Shown one piece after another: positions 1 through 12,502 of a stretch of 64,000 nucleotides of DNA (positions within the stretch are counted from its first letter, which is position 1; each line of letters opens with the position of its first letter). Under the pieces are notes generated by a model, which searched no databases, had not been told where the DNA came from, and saw only the letters and a list, made by a program, of their open reading frames with translations. Location: contig NC_068562.1 in assembly GCF_022201045.2 (NCBI RefSeq), forward strand, positions 806,001 through 870,000, given 5' to 3'. Origin of the DNA: Citrus sinensis (taxonomy: Eukaryota; Streptophyta; Magnoliopsida; Sapindales; Rutaceae). Both the position numbers and the translations under genes were made by a program.

Positions 1-3000
1 CTTATGGGATCAGACGCTTGAAAGTTGAAGCATATGGAATGTTATATTTCTTATATTTTTAATTTAAGAAATGGTACTTAGACATGTGGAAACTTATTAT
101 TTGTATTTGTGTTATATTTTATGTGCATACCCTAGAAAAATATGAGACTTAAGGTTCTTATGTCTTTGAATCATACAAGGTGCTTGCAGATGGTTCATGG
201 TTAAAAAAGTCTCTACGGATAGCCTTTTCACAGACGGTCAGCTTTATTTAGTCTGGGGAGGTGGAAGCAGCCAAAATGTGCTGTTAGTGACAACAAATGT
301 AGGCTTCTGTTGGAGAGGGCTTTGTTGATGCTAACATTCTGTGTATTGTTTACTACATTACACAACCCACCTCCTTGAGGAACAAGCCGACGGGGTCCGA
401 GTTCGTTTTTTCTTTCCTCTTTTGAAACGCTTTTTGGATTGGATTTACGCAAAACGTTTTCTAACAAATGTCTAGGCTTGCATGAAACACGAAACGAAAC
501 TTATATGGGTTAACAGACTATGGATAATTTGCTTTTATTATGTTAAATTAATATGGGAGTGTCGTGTTGTTCAGTTCATAAAAACGGTTGCTGCCTGGAA
601 TCCAAATTCCAGAGTCTATATAGTCTAAACCATGTAAAATGTGACCAAGTGCAGTAGAATGTCATTGAACAAACGTGGGAAAATGATTATTCAAGACAGT
701 AACTTTGACCCCAACGAAGATCTCCTTGACCGAGAAACTATGATAAGTTTTTAACTATATTATTTATAAGGCTAAGAACACTTTGATTAAACCCAAAAAA
801 AAAAAGAACAAAATAAAGCCATTATGAGTTTAATCTCAATAATACTCAAATAATGTACAATATTCATGGCATGGTTTCTTGTTTCAAATTGTCAAATTTT
901 GATTCACATGTTGTGTGGTATATTACTCCACAGCTACCTACACTTGGGGCAAGGATCTTCTGAAATAACGATCACAATTACGAATCTTATCGTAGCATTT
1001 TACCAAAGCTTTACCTTCCTGTATTTTCCAAGACCAAGATAAACCTTTTTGATACCCTATACATGGGATACAATCATTTGTCCTTATAACTATCTTCATC
1101 GAGGGCTTAAAAAATAGTAATTAAGGGACATGTAAACAATGTTGTAACCTCATGAATCAAAACAACTTTTCAATTACTAATTAGCTCAAAAAAGAATAAG
1201 TAATTCCAGCGTACAAAGTTACTCTTGCTCTAACAGCCAACTGTCGATGATCACGATATTGGTACGTGTGGATTCTTTAATATCTAATATCTATGGTTAT
1301 GTAAAATTAGAGAAATCTTCAAGGAAGGTCGGTGATACGTTTTTCGGGAGAAAGAAAATGTACTTGAAAGCGTGCATGAGGCATGGATTGTGCTTGTACG
1401 TTATTGTTGATAGGGAGTAGAAAAGTACACAAGTGCGTGCCAAAAGACAATAAAGGATCGGTGGCGTCGGTAACTAAAGAGAGATGATTATTTAAACAGA
1501 TGGCTTTGGTGTTCAGCTTTCTGCGAAGTTGGGGTTCACTGTTTCAGAGAGTTTGGGGAATTGGGACAGTCTAAGGTGCTGTTTTGCATTGAAAGTTACA
1601 GAAATAAAAAAAATTTATGGATATGAAATAAGAATAAATATACGATGTGTTCAATCCACAGCATCTAATTATTGGGTCGGCCTGTTGTAGCTTAATAACA
1701 GCTGTGCAACCACAAAGAACAAACTGGGCTTGGTGTCTACAGCCGACAGCTGTCTACTAAAGACTAGTCTCCGCATCACGTCCTTTTTGACATTGCTGTC
1801 TGCTGATGGGATAGGATTCAATCAGTCTCTCATTTCTTCACTCTCTACCTTCAGGTTTGATAGTTCTATTTATTATTAGGGTTTGCCTATTTATTATTAT
1901 TATTATTTTTAACAGTGTGACAGAGCAGTGTAATTATAATACAATTAATCCAGCAAAATATTGTTGCTGATCACACACGCGTGCTTGTACCTTTCAGTTC
2001 AGTCCCTGTCCTGTAGCCACATGGCTCGCGGGGAAGTGCAGATATAGAACCCCCCTCCCCCGTCTTGTTCATCTCTGATTTCATAGCTCTTGTCATTTGT
2101 AATTTTGCAGAGATCAACTAATTTTCCTTTATCGTATTCGCTCTTCTTTTTTTTTTGGCCTTTTGCCCGATTTTGACACGATAGGTGAATGTTAACAAAA
2201 TTCATACACGAAAGCGCACACGCAAGCTGAAAGGACTAATATTCATGAAAGGCAGAAAGGGTACGAAGAAAGTTACTGTTGAAACATGAGGATAAAAAAC
2301 ATCACCATTCACTCACTTGCTATTCATCTCCTGCAAAAACCTTTACCCATTACCACTAGCGGAGATCATTGAAACCAATTAACTAAAAAATACTTGTTAA
2401 GTCTAGTTTATAAAAAGCATACGAACTCTATTAGATCTCCTCACATTAAACATGTGTTTGGGGTAAATTTAGAAAGATATTTTTCAATTAATGAACTAAT
2501 GACACATTGACAATTATAAGGATAAAATGGGTACAATACTTCGAACGGTATAAAAATGACATTTGGAATAATTTACTACATTAGATAGGCTTTGAAAATC
2601 AAGGGTCGAGGTTAGACATGTCAATATATTTATAAAAAAGAATAAATCTTGTACAAAATGAATATTATTGTTGTTTTCCCCCTAAATATACAGATAATTA
2701 TAAAATATTCTTTTCTTTCAACCTAATGATGACATCTATCCTTAATTTTTATGCACTCTCCTTACCATTAACCTTCATTTAAGGGTCTCATTTCTCTCTC
2801 TCTCTCTCTCTCACACACTGTTTTTTAGATCATTACCCATTTCTCCATTTGCAGTAGATCATTTATGTTCTCTACCTTCATCATCATCTCTACCATATTA
2901 TCACTCTCCATATCTTTATTCACCATCCTCATCTTTATCAACACTAAACATATCTTTATAATTGTCTAGCTTATGTTATTCACTTAGATAATATAAAATC

Positions 3001-3036
3001 TTATGTAATCTCTCATTTATGTAACATATTGGTGAT
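1..3036. other. Intergenic, no gene seen
   Basis: I see no supportable gene here. The open frames are short, carry no recognisable domain and have no splice partners. There is a CT microsatellite near 2790-2812. The left end may be the 3' flank of a gene outside the window, but nothing shows this directly. Confidence 0.5.
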
Positions 3037-3980
3037 GACTTGCTCCTGTGGATATAGACCAAAGGTCAAACTACGTAAACATTATACGTTCTTTATATTT
3101 ATATTTGTTTTACTATATTTTCAATTTGAGATTTATATTGTGTTTCACATACGAGATTACTTAAGTTACTTGACTACACAAATTATTTTGTGAGACCACC
3201 TAAGTTATCCACTAAGTACACCTAAGCTATTTCTAAGCACACCTAAGCCCCCAAATCAACTCTCTGAATTAACTATGTGGGGCTCCATTGAGCTCTCCCT
3301 ATTATTACCCATACGACCACCTCAACTTGTTATTAATATTACTTTAGTTCACCACCTAGTGTACCTCAGCTAAATCACCTAACCCAAATATCAGCAAAAC
3401 ACATAAAAACCCAATCATCCCATGGGCTCCCTTCAAATATAAATTTATTTATTTGAATTATATTTCAGCTGAGTAAGAATCAACCAATTGGTTTGAATTA
3501 GATCCTAGCGAAAATTTGGTGAAAATAATGTGAATTCAATAAATATGAAATAGGTGTAAATTTTAAGAGATAAGTTGAATGATTTGAGCTCAAGATTTTG
3601 GCTCAAACATAATGACAATGTTATAGTAAATTAAAAGCACTTATCCCAAGAACTTCGATTATCATATTACTATAATCCATATTGAGCTCTCCGTATTGTT
3701 GCCCATATAAACACCTCAGCTTGTTACGCATGTCGTTTTATGTTACCATCTAGTGTACATCAACTAAATCTCATGTCCCAAATATTAGTGAAGCACATGT
3801 AAACCTAAACTTACCATAGGCTCCCTTCAAATATAAATTTATTTGTTTGAATTAGATTTGAGTTGATTGAGAATCACTCAATTGATTTGAATCAGATCAA
3901 GCCAAATGATTTGACCTCAAGATTTTGGCTCAAACACAACGACAACATTATAGTAAACTAAAAGCCCTTAACCCAAGAAA
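3037..3980. repeat. LTR-like remnant with two diverged tandem units
   Basis: Around 3040-3080 the sequence resembles the 3' part of plant Copia LTRs (a stretch reading 'ctcctgtggatatagac' followed by a 'caaactacgtaaac'-like segment). Then come two diverged direct units, about 3285-3650 and 3680-3980. Both contain 'ggctcccttcaaatataaat' and, later, 'ctcaagattttggctcaaac'. No coding capacity remains. The Copia assignment rests on remembered LTR features. Confidence 0.45.
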
Positions 3981-6786
3981 TTACATTATTAGATAAATGT
4001 ATTTTCTTTTTTTTTTTCAATTAGACAAGAATAAATAGTATAATTTCATATATTTTTTAATTTATGTAACAATATATGCTGATTTTATTATTAATGATCT
4101 ACAAGCGTTTAAATAATCCAATTTATTATAATTATATCCTTTGAGTTTGCCTCTTCTCCATCTAACATTCTTTGGCTCTCTCTCTTAATCAAACACAGAG
4201 CCACATTCTCTCTCTCTTTTTTTTCCCCAGTGAGAGTTTCTCTCTCCGGTTGTCTGTGAAGGTTAGCACATTGACATACACGAAGGATGAAAGACACAAG
4301 AGATATCTACATGAGAAATCTCTATTTAAGTGTGCATAATAACATGAGACATATTATGAACTATAATGGTGAATATAATAAAGTTTTGACTGGTTATGCA
4401 CTATAATGGTGCGTCTACAAAATTATTTTGAACTTAAAGTTAATATTTTACTCTTGTTGTACTCTTATCTATGTTGTTGGATAAAATTGAAATTGTGGTT
4501 TGAAAAAAAATTAATTCTATTTAATGGAGGCAAAATGAATTTGTGGGTCGAATACCAACTGAATCGGATTAAAATTCGGTGAATTCAAATTTAGCCTATA
4601 TGATAAATGAACCCTAGTTTCATCATTCGGATTCAATTTTTTTATGAATGAATATTATTTTGATTTATTTAAATTAATTCATCTACATTTATATATCAAA
4701 TATTAATTAATAAGCAACAAAAGTCAGACAAAAATAAATTTTACACAAGTTTATCGTCCAATTAGAATTCGAAGTTTTAAACATGCTGTTTATCCAAAGT
4801 CCAAAGTTACAAAATCATTCACAATGACAATACAAATAATAAGAAATAAGAATCCTTAAAGTAAACTAAATCAAATAAAATAAACGCATTCCGAACGTAT
4901 TACCGCTCTTATTTCTCATAGAAAAAGAAAACCTAAAAGAGGAGGGTAATTAAATTTATTATCCTTTGAGTTCTGAACAATTGCAAGCGGAGGATGTGAC
5001 CACTGACCATACAATACTCGCTTAGAAAGCCTGCAAGCAATAGTCAAGTTAGCGCAAGAATGGGACACAACAAAAGAAAGCATTGGCCCACGACATATAA
5101 CATTACCATTTGTACTAGGTTCTATCTTCTGTGTCTTCAAAAGAGCAACTTACTAATCTACTAATCTACTAAAATCGTTGCTCTCTTCTGGTCTTAGCTT
5201 ATTTTGAGCATATTTGCCCTAGCTGATTAAAAAACAAGAACAAAATACGTGTTAAAAATCTTGTGGACACTCAAGAGAAAAGAATCTAGCTGGGTTAATT
5301 ATCAGAGCTAACCATTGACCGATGCTTTTATGGTGGCGTGCATATCCAAGCTCTTCAATCTTCATCTCTTTTCTTTCTCCTCGACCCATTAGGCATTAGC
5401 TTGCAACTCTCTGAACCCGTTAAAGAATTAAATATTTGTGAAAGCAACTTTTTTTTTTAATTTTTTTTTAAGAACAAAACATGGGAGAATAATTGATAAG
5501 TCAAATCGAGTATTAATTTTCTAGCTGAAAATACTCTTCTCCGATCGCGTTTAGTGTAATGATCAGCGACGTGATCCAACAGCATGACTCGGGTGAAAAA
5601 CTGCAAAAGATGGCTCTACCTGTATGCATATCTTCAGCTATGAAGCTGCTAATTTTTATCGAGATCTTGGAAGTATGAGAGAGATTACTATTTACTAGGG
5701 TTAGAGGCTCATGAGTCCTGATGTTTTAGTTAAAAACCTAAAATTGCTTTTCGGACTTTTTTTTTTTCTCTTGTAATGATTACATAAAGTACCGTAAACT
5801 GATATTTCAATTACTTAATTATATATAATGATTGCCCAAATTTTAGATATACTCTAATTTGTATTCAGCCTTCGAATCAAGTGGCCCAGAGTTGTAGTAG
5901 AAAAGTAGAATATCCCTGATGATCCCGCTCTCAGTAGTAGAGGAGAATGAGAATTATCAATGCTTCAAAGGGATTTTTTTATCCTCAACGTCAAGGCTTT
6001 TCCATTATCATTAATATGCATTTCCTATCAGATGAAAAGTATAATTAAATGCAATCTTTTGAAGTAAAAGCTGGCATCGGGGATTTAATTCTTTAAACAA
6101 ATAAAACTAGTGTCCAGGTATCTTTGAAGAATTTAATTCTTCTCACAACTTTGACAAAGAGAAAAGTTTTCATCGACCTGATCAGTAATTTTCATTATTA
6201 CCAAATAATACAGTGGTTTAATTTACTTTGTTTTCTTTCCTTTTTCAAATGTATGCATAAGAGTTAAAAATTGTTTAAAAAATATATCATAGATAATATG
6301 ACATTCAATGTGTAATATTAACCATCAAATCAGAGGCGAAAATTTTCCAAATTAATAAGAAGGGTCCTGATTATATAACATTTTGTCAATGTCTTTCAAA
6401 GTTGTATGTTTTAGCATTTATGTTTACATATTTTCGATTCTGACATCCTTTACTTTATATTTCCTTTAACTCCTTGTTGACCAAAAAACCATCACTTCGT
6501 CACTACATCAAACTAAGTTAATGATCATTACACTATGCTAATTATAACCATTAAATTGGTCATTGAGCCTTGTGGGCAGTGGTGACCACTTCTATCGACT
6601 AATTTTCTCTTATGGGGCTTCATTTTTCTAAATTTGATTAACACATCTTACAAAACTCCTAGTAATTTTAGATTGTAACAATTAAAGAGACAGCAGAAGC
6701 AACACAAACACACGCAAACTAAGCAGGTTGGATTGGAGAAGAATGTAAGCCGTTTGCTCTGGTCTCTCTCTGTGCTCACTCTCAAA
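3981..6786. other. Intergenic region upstream of the FD-like gene
   Basis: AT-rich DNA with no convincing exon on either strand. The last few hundred bases should hold the promoter and 5' UTR of the bZIP gene. I could not pin down a TATA box or start site. The codons in frame upstream of 6787 (from 6733) are probably leader. Confidence 0.4.
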
Positions 6787-7781
6787 ATGCTGTCATCACC
6801 ATCAACCGATGATGCTTCCGATGTAGACACAAATGAAAACAACCCTAGAAAGCCTAAGAAAATGGACGATGTTTGGAGAGATCAGAGTCTGGGCCTCGGC
6901 TCCTCAAGTTCAACATCATCAGGTGGTGGTGATACTGCTGCTGAAGGCCCAACTTTCAACAACAATAAAACCAAACTGACACTTCGCCACCGCTCGGTCC
7001 CAAGAATGGGAGTTCGCATGCAAGAATTTCTCGGTACCTTCAGCCGAGAATCATCACTGCGCAATAACCCACCACCAAAACCAAATGGAGTCTTTACTCT
7101 GTTTGGCTTTCCAATTCCGATATATGCGCCTGCATCAGCTACACATACGCCTACACAGGCCAACTCATCACCTGCAACTTTAGCTTTGGCTTCCGGCTCT
7201 ACAGATCCCTTGCCTGAAGAGGGCAATTCTCTCCGAGCTGGGTTGCCTGCTGCGTTAGGAGGCTCCAATTCTCGTGCGCCTATTTCCCGTAGAAAGAGAA
7301 GGAAGCCATCGAATGACGTTTGCGCACGTCGTGCAAGGCGCATGACGATGAACCGTAAATCTGCTGCTCGTTCAAGGGAGAGAATAAGGGTTGATGTTCA
7401 CTCTCACTCTAATGTTTTAATCATCATGTTGTGACGTTCGTTTAATTAATTAAGTTTCTCTAAGTATATATTTTTGCTCGCTCCCATTTTTCTTGCAGGC
7501 TTACAATTCTAAGCTAGAACGAGAAATTGCTTTTCTTACTGAAGAAAATGAAAGGCTCAGTAGGAAGCAACATTGGTAATAATTAACAATTAATGATTGT
7601 GCGCGCAATGCAATGCAGCAGTTGTCTTTTAAATTTAATTTGATTATTACGAAGCTGTTTTAATCTATTTGTTTTTATTTTCATCTTCATGCAGATGCGT
7701 CGGGTAGCCGCCATTGCTGATCATCAAGTTCCGGAAAAGCGAAAGTCCCCGCTTCGTCGATCGTCCACTGCACTATTTTAA
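6787..7781 (+). CDS. FD: FD-like bZIP transcription factor (group A), C-terminal exon out of frame
   Basis: FD proteins bind DNA in the shoot apex and recruit FT through 14-3-3 proteins to switch on floral identity genes. Exon 1 (6787-7389, 201 aa) begins MLSS, as in Arabidopsis FD, and carries an acidic/tryptophan motif (DDVWRDQSLGL, compare MEEVWNDINL), a QEFL motif and the basic region NRKSAARSRERIR with the N-x7-R spacing of bZIPs. Exon 2 (7499-7575) encodes the zipper start AYNSKLEREIAFLTEENERL. A third exon (7695-7781) would encode the FD tail ending RRSSTALF, close to the RSSTAPF 14-3-3 site but with Leu for Pro. The only GT donor at the end of exon 2 (7576) is one base short of the family's phase-0 border, so the junction reads CAT-TGA and translation ends at about 226 aa without the tail. 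A start at 6733 is possible in frame, but MLSS is favoured. Confidence 0.85.
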
Positions 7782-8459
7782 AGAATCTCATCCCATCTGA
7801 TCCGAACTGATCCGTACCTTGTGGTGAGATGAGAGACGATGAGAGTACCGGAGGCTTCTGTGTCTGCCTCGATGCTTTACTCAGGACTAATAATTTATTA
7901 TTAGCCCAAGTTAATTAACAATTATCAGATTATGGTTTTAACTTCTAAGAAAGCACATCGGTGCATGTATGGAACTACAAGTGCCATATATAGTAATTGG
8001 TTATATATGTAAGCGTAATGTAATATAGAAGCACTGTTTGCTTTTATCCGATGATCTGCTGCTTTATTTCTATCTTTCTTCAGAAGAAAAGGTAACTCAG
8101 TCTTGACTATGTTACTGGGTTTCCATGATCATCTTACACGTTTGAAGCAACAACTTTGAGTTTTCCTACAACTTCCAATAATTAGGTTCTGCTGGCTTTA
8201 ACTGAGCGCTGAATTCTAATTATTGCTTCATTTTTGCTGTTTCAGAGTCAGATTACTTTAAAAAAAAATCAAAATAAATACAGAAAATTGTTTGTTATAT
8301 TGTTTTTATCATAAAATATATCAATGAAAATGGTGATCCTGATGAAACAAAACAATAAACTAAAAGCATTAATTTTCCCCATCTTGATCCTCAATTAAGA
8401 AAAATTGACTGTCTCAACCTTGATTAATAAATCCTTGGTCGCAAATGATACTAATTAAG
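7782..8459. other. 3' flank of the FD-like gene
   Basis: Likely 3' UTR and downstream spacer. No further exon or RNA gene is seen before the MITE at 8460. Confidence 0.4.
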
Positions 8460-8841
8460 TGCTTGTTTGTTATGGTTTATCTAATAGTCATAAGTACTTA
8501 TTTAATCTCATAAGCTTTTATCAAAAGTTTTGTTGTTGTTTGGCTGTTCTTTTAGTAGAGATTTTGAAACTTAAATAATCTATTTTGCCTCCACTAGTAA
8601 AGCTCAATTTTTTGGCTTTTGGGAATAGAGGTTGAATTTTTCTGTAAATGTTAAAATATCTAAAATATATTTACTTATTTGACAATTTTATTTTTTTTAT
8701 AACATAACTTTTAAAACTTGTCTATTAAAGTAATTTTATAATTTTTAATAAAAGCTCTTTTTGACAATGAACAACTAAATATTTTTAAGCAAAAGCTTTA
8801 CTAGTATAAACTCTACTTAAAAATTTGTACCAAATAAAGCC
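8460..8841 (-). mobile_element. Tourist-like MITE, copy 1 (reverse orientation)
   Basis: A 382-bp non-coding element flanked by TAA on both sides (8457-8459 and 8842-8844). Its ends are imperfect inverted repeats: the left reads 'gtgcttgtttgttatggttt', the right, reverse-complemented, reads 'ggctttatttggtac'. The body matches the elements at 47005 and 52778, in the opposite orientation. A TWA target duplication and a G(G/T)GCTTGTTTGG-type end are typical of PIF/Harbinger (Tourist) MITEs. Confidence 0.7.
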
Positions 8842-9862
8842 TAAATCATTTTCTTTCTTATTTTCAAACATTTGTATAAATTAATATTTTGTGCTCATAA
8901 ACCAATCAATAAGCATCAAATTTATCTTCTCTATGTTACTCTTTAAATTCTTTCATTATACTAGAGGGGATTTAAGAGTCTTAGGTATGTGGAGTTTAAC
9001 CACTGTTCCTTTCTTATTTATACATATACTTCACCCAATCATAATAATATGCATATCCATATGGTAAGCCCTCAATGACAACGAAGAAGGAGTAATTCTA
9101 CAGGAGCACTAAAGACCATCTTTAGTTAGAATTCCATATTAAACCCGGATAAACTATATAATAATACAAAACAAAAGGAAATCACAAAACAAAAACAAGT
9201 AATATCGAAGTTTGTGACTTCTTTATTCTGAAAGTATATCTAATTCTCATTGATAGAATTTTTTTATTATTCATGACTGATTACTAAATTATTTTAAAGT
9301 TTACATGGAAATAAATTAGATTTTTTTTTTCTTTTCGACAAGATTCAAAGAAATAATTTCCGGATCTACTACATAAAACCTGAAAGAAATCATAAAGAAA
9401 AGTCAAGGATTGACAACATGAAAGTAGGACGAAGTTCACAAAATTACCATACCCAACTGGAGGGATAATAATAAGAATTCAATGATGGAAACAAAATAAA
9501 ATATAAATAAATAAATTTAAATAGTTGATTGTCTCCATCTTGATTTTTACGTACGTTGATTAAAATATTGAGTGTCAATCAATATTTACTAATAAATCAT
9601 TATCCTCAAATTATATTAATTGTGCCATTTCTTTTTTTATTTTTTTAAATATTTATATAAATTAAGCCTTTATCACTTTATGGTCATGAATCAATAAAAA
9701 TAAAATTATCAATACACACACATTAAAGCTTAAAGCTTTCAAGTATGAGAATGGAAATTCTCTCCATTATTGGGAGCGGACATTACCGATTCAACATTAA
9801 GATATATCTAGCCATAAATTTGATTTAAGCAAGGTTCGGACAGTGTGCTGAAGCAACTTTAA

Positions 9863-9880
9863 GGGCCCCGCCACGTGTGG
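9863..9880. promoter_or_regulatory. GGGCCC site next to palindromic G-box
   Basis: GGGCCC (9863-9868, a TCP-type/site II-like element) is followed two bases later by CCACGTGTGG (9871-9880), a G-box/ABRE core. This pairing is typical of plant promoters. No recognisable gene starts downstream. Confidence 0.35.
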
Positions 9881-10706
9881 CATCTTTGATAGTCATCATA
9901 GATTTCACAATTATTGCCCTCCAACAAAATTGACTTGTTTGTGAGAAACTGAAAATGGAATCTAGTGCTGCTGCTTGCTTCTATCACTATTTGGTTTGGT
10001 ACCATCGATCAAAGAAGGTGATTCATTTTTGTTCGTATTGGCCTAAGAACCTCTACTTTCTATCTCTTTCTTATTCCTCAATACATTTTCAATCTTTTTC
10101 GTATGAGTCAATTGAGAGAACAGTCTTTCAAAAAAATAATAAAAGAAAAAAAGTGTAAATACATTAAGAATCACTTTATGATGGAGTAGTGGTTTCTATC
10201 TTAATTTGAAATTTTCTCAATAAAAAAAAAATTGGTGGTTGATGATTAGCAGATACAAATATAAAAATAAATGAAATGTCTGAACATATATATATTTTTT
10301 TAAATAAGAAATCGAAACGGTTATTACTACAAAAGTAAAATGAATTATTATTGAGACGTATTTAGAAATTCAGGTGGAGTCAAACTAGAAGGCATTTTCA
10401 TTTTTCATTACTTTTGTTGGCACAAGGAACAAAAAAACTATCGAAAATGATTTTACTTTACTCGTTACGGATGAAAAAATTACGATTATTATTACTTTAC
10501 TCTTTTGTTCAACTATTCTATACATTAATTAATCAGTTCTTAGTTAACTCATTGGGGACACCTTATCACTCATCTAAAGATCTTTATCAATCACAACTCA
10601 CGAGTTTGTCTCACTTATCATGTAATGGAACCAACAAAAATTTGATGTTAGAAATTTTTTAATAAGTCTCCTAGCTTGCTTTTATTTGTCAAGTTTTCGC
10701 ATGGAT

Positions 10707-10758
10707 TATATATATATATATATATATATGCATAGAGAGAGAGAGAGAGAGAGAGAGA
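10707..10758. repeat. Compound (TA)n-(GA)n microsatellite
   Basis: About 23 bases of alternating TA are followed by a short spacer and about 24 bases of GA repeat. This is a likely length-polymorphic marker. Confidence 0.85.
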
Positions 10759-11030
10759 GGGATAGAGAGAGATACGTAAACCAACATGAACAAATCACAC
10801 AGGTTGGCAGGCTTCAGCTGTTTTCTTAATTGGGCAAGTGGCAACCATTGCGGGGTATGAGCTTCTGCCATTGGCCATATTTTTCTTGTTCCCTACAAAT
10901 AGTTAAACAAAAATCGCAAGGACATTACACAATGGCGAGCCTTTTGCCACTTCCCTGCAGTCTTGTTGCTTGTATTTTTGCTTATTGTAAAATATCAAAA
11001 TGAAAAATGCTGGCACACACTACTATATTA

Positions 11031-11102
11031 TCCGTTGTCGTCCAGCGGTTAGGATATCTGGCTTTCACCCAGGAGACCCGGGTTCGATTCCCGGCAACGG
11101 AA
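11031..11102 (+). tRNA. tRNA-Glu (anticodon TTC)
   Basis: A 72-base cloverleaf without intron. The 7-bp acceptor stem pairs TCCGTTG with CAACGGA, with A as discriminator base. The anticodon loop CTTTCAC gives TTC between a 5-bp stem. The T arm contains GGTTCGATTCC, the B box of RNA polymerase III, and the A box lies in the D arm. The sequence agrees with plant nuclear tRNA-Glu(UUC), so it is probably functional. It lies 77 bp beyond the stop of the RING-H2 gene on the opposite strand. Confidence 0.95.
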
Positions 11103-11179
11103 AATTATTTTGCTTTTCAAAAACAATTCATGCATCTTCACAGTTGTCTGTGATTCTAATTAAACGCAGTTCCATAGTT

Positions 11180-11608
11180 TTAGAAGCCAGCAACATGAAA
11201 TGAAGAAAACCATATCACCATCTCATCAGTAAGCACCTCCCCTAGGCCTGCGTGAAGCTTCATCTCTTCACCCATTGAAAAGCGGCAGAGTGGGCAAGTT
11301 TTTGTCCATTCATTGAACCATCTATCCACGCATGCCCTGTGAAATCTATGCAGGCAAGGTAGAACACGCATCTCATCTCCTTGCTTCAGTCTCGACAAAC
11401 ATACACAACACGACTCGCCTTCAAACTCATTAGCTAAACGTGATCCACCCAGCAAGCTTGAAGATGATGAAGCACCTTCTGTCAGCCTATTTAGTACAAC
11501 ATCTGATGCTATTACTTCATAGGATGGTGATGCTTTATTCCTTAGCCTGAGTTGGCTTCTTAGGATGATCGAATCGCAGAGAAAGGTGGCTAATTTGCTG
11601 AGAACCAT
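11180..11608 (-). CDS. RING-H2 finger protein, probable E3 ubiquitin ligase
   Basis: Single-exon gene for a 142-aa protein. A complete RING-H2 finger spans residues 67-108 with ligands C67, C70, C85, H87, H90, C93, C105 and C108, in the order C-x2-C, C-x-H-x2-H-x2-C, C-x2-C expected for C3H2C3 RING domains. Such domains bind an E2 and pass ubiquitin to a substrate. Trp97, which follows the second zinc cluster, fits the E2-contact position. The N-terminal 60 residues are Ser-rich with a mildly hydrophobic start but no clear transmembrane helix, so this resembles short soluble RHA/XERICO-like RINGs more than membrane ATL proteins. The substrate cannot be inferred. The start at 11608 is the first ATG of the frame. 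Confidence 0.88.
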   Translation of the reverse strand: MVLSKLATFLCDSIILRSQLRLRNKASPSYEVIASDVVLNRLTEGASSSSSLLGGSRLANEFEGESCCVCLSRLKQGDEMRVLPCLHRFHRACVDRWFNEWTKTCPLCRFSMGEEMKLHAGLGEVLTDEMVIWFSSFHVAGF

Positions 11609-12502
11609 TTGTTGTGATGAAGCATTAGCATTTTCTTTTTGATTTTAATAAGAGATTCTGAGTCGAAGATCTGGGCGTCAAAGGTGCTATTTAGATAATT
11701 TGTTGCTTAGTTGTTTTGCGTGATCTAAAAGGGTTGTAGGATTGGGAGAGTCCAACATCCATATAGCAGTTACACCTAAATAAGATAATTACACTTGACC
11801 CTTTCAAGAATTTATTTGTTTTTATCTCATCAGATGCGTTCTAGTTCTATTTAAGGGATCATTTGACCTGCCTTGCAGCCTTAATTAAACGATCACAAAT
11901 ATAAATATCCCTTCAACATTAAGATTTGCCACTGAGAGCAAGAGAAAGATTAAACGAGTATTCAATGGTGCAGAGACTATTTCACTTTCAAAATAAGAAG
12001 CACACTTTCTAAGTGACATTGACCTCAAAGAGAACAGGCTAAGCTGGAAAGATGTTACTTCAAAAGTGGTAGCACACTAATAAATCAAGACATAAGCTGG
12101 AAAGTCGATCTAGGAATAAATAAAGAACAAGTCAAAAGCAAGCCTCAAGTTGAGGTTGCAGTTGCACATTCAAAAGGTGTAGCGACAATGTTTGGGGAAC
12201 ATCTTGTACATAGAGGTGACATTATCTCATATACTTCTTGAAAATGTTTACAGGTACAGTTGAAAGAACAAGTAAATTACCAATGAAAGAAGTAGTTGAG
12301 GCCAATTGAACATATGGGAAACTCAACGCTAGTTATGCTCGAAAAAGACTTGTGCCATATATTGCTGAAAAACAAGAAATGCATGACCAATCACAACATA
12401 ATTGTGGACATGGCAATATGAAAAGGTTGACATAATTTTTCCAAAAGCAGTCCTCTTTGAGCACATATTATGTCTCATAGTCTCACAACCGATGCCACGT
12501 AT
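11609..12502. other. Spacer between RING-H2 and PREY-like genes
   Basis: This contains the RING-H2 gene's promoter (right of 11608, minus strand) and the 3' UTR of the PREY-like gene. No extra exon is seen. Confidence 0.4.

Larger units (their letters stand above)
8842..11030. other. Intergenic, no confirmed gene
   Basis: AT-rich spacer between the MITE and the tRNA gene. It holds a promoter-like motif cluster at 9863-9880 and a compound microsatellite at 10707-10758. Short frames at 9955 (+) and 10795-10878 (-) have no recognisable homology or splice partner that I can support. Confidence 0.4.

Noticed and set aside
228-467. 79-codon minus-strand frame with a Gly/Pro/Arg-rich segment (GPRRLVPQGGG) that might suggest a secreted CLE-type peptide.
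   Set aside because: There is no signal peptide and the segment does not fit the CLE 12-mer pattern.
6882-7343. 153-codon minus-strand frame opposite the FD gene.
   Set aside because: It is a shadow of FD exon 1: no domain, no splice partners, and composition explained by the plus-strand codons.
10795-10878. 27-codon minus-strand frame beginning MANGRSSYPAMV.
   Set aside because: Too short to support, with no homology recognised. It could be an exon, but no partner was found.
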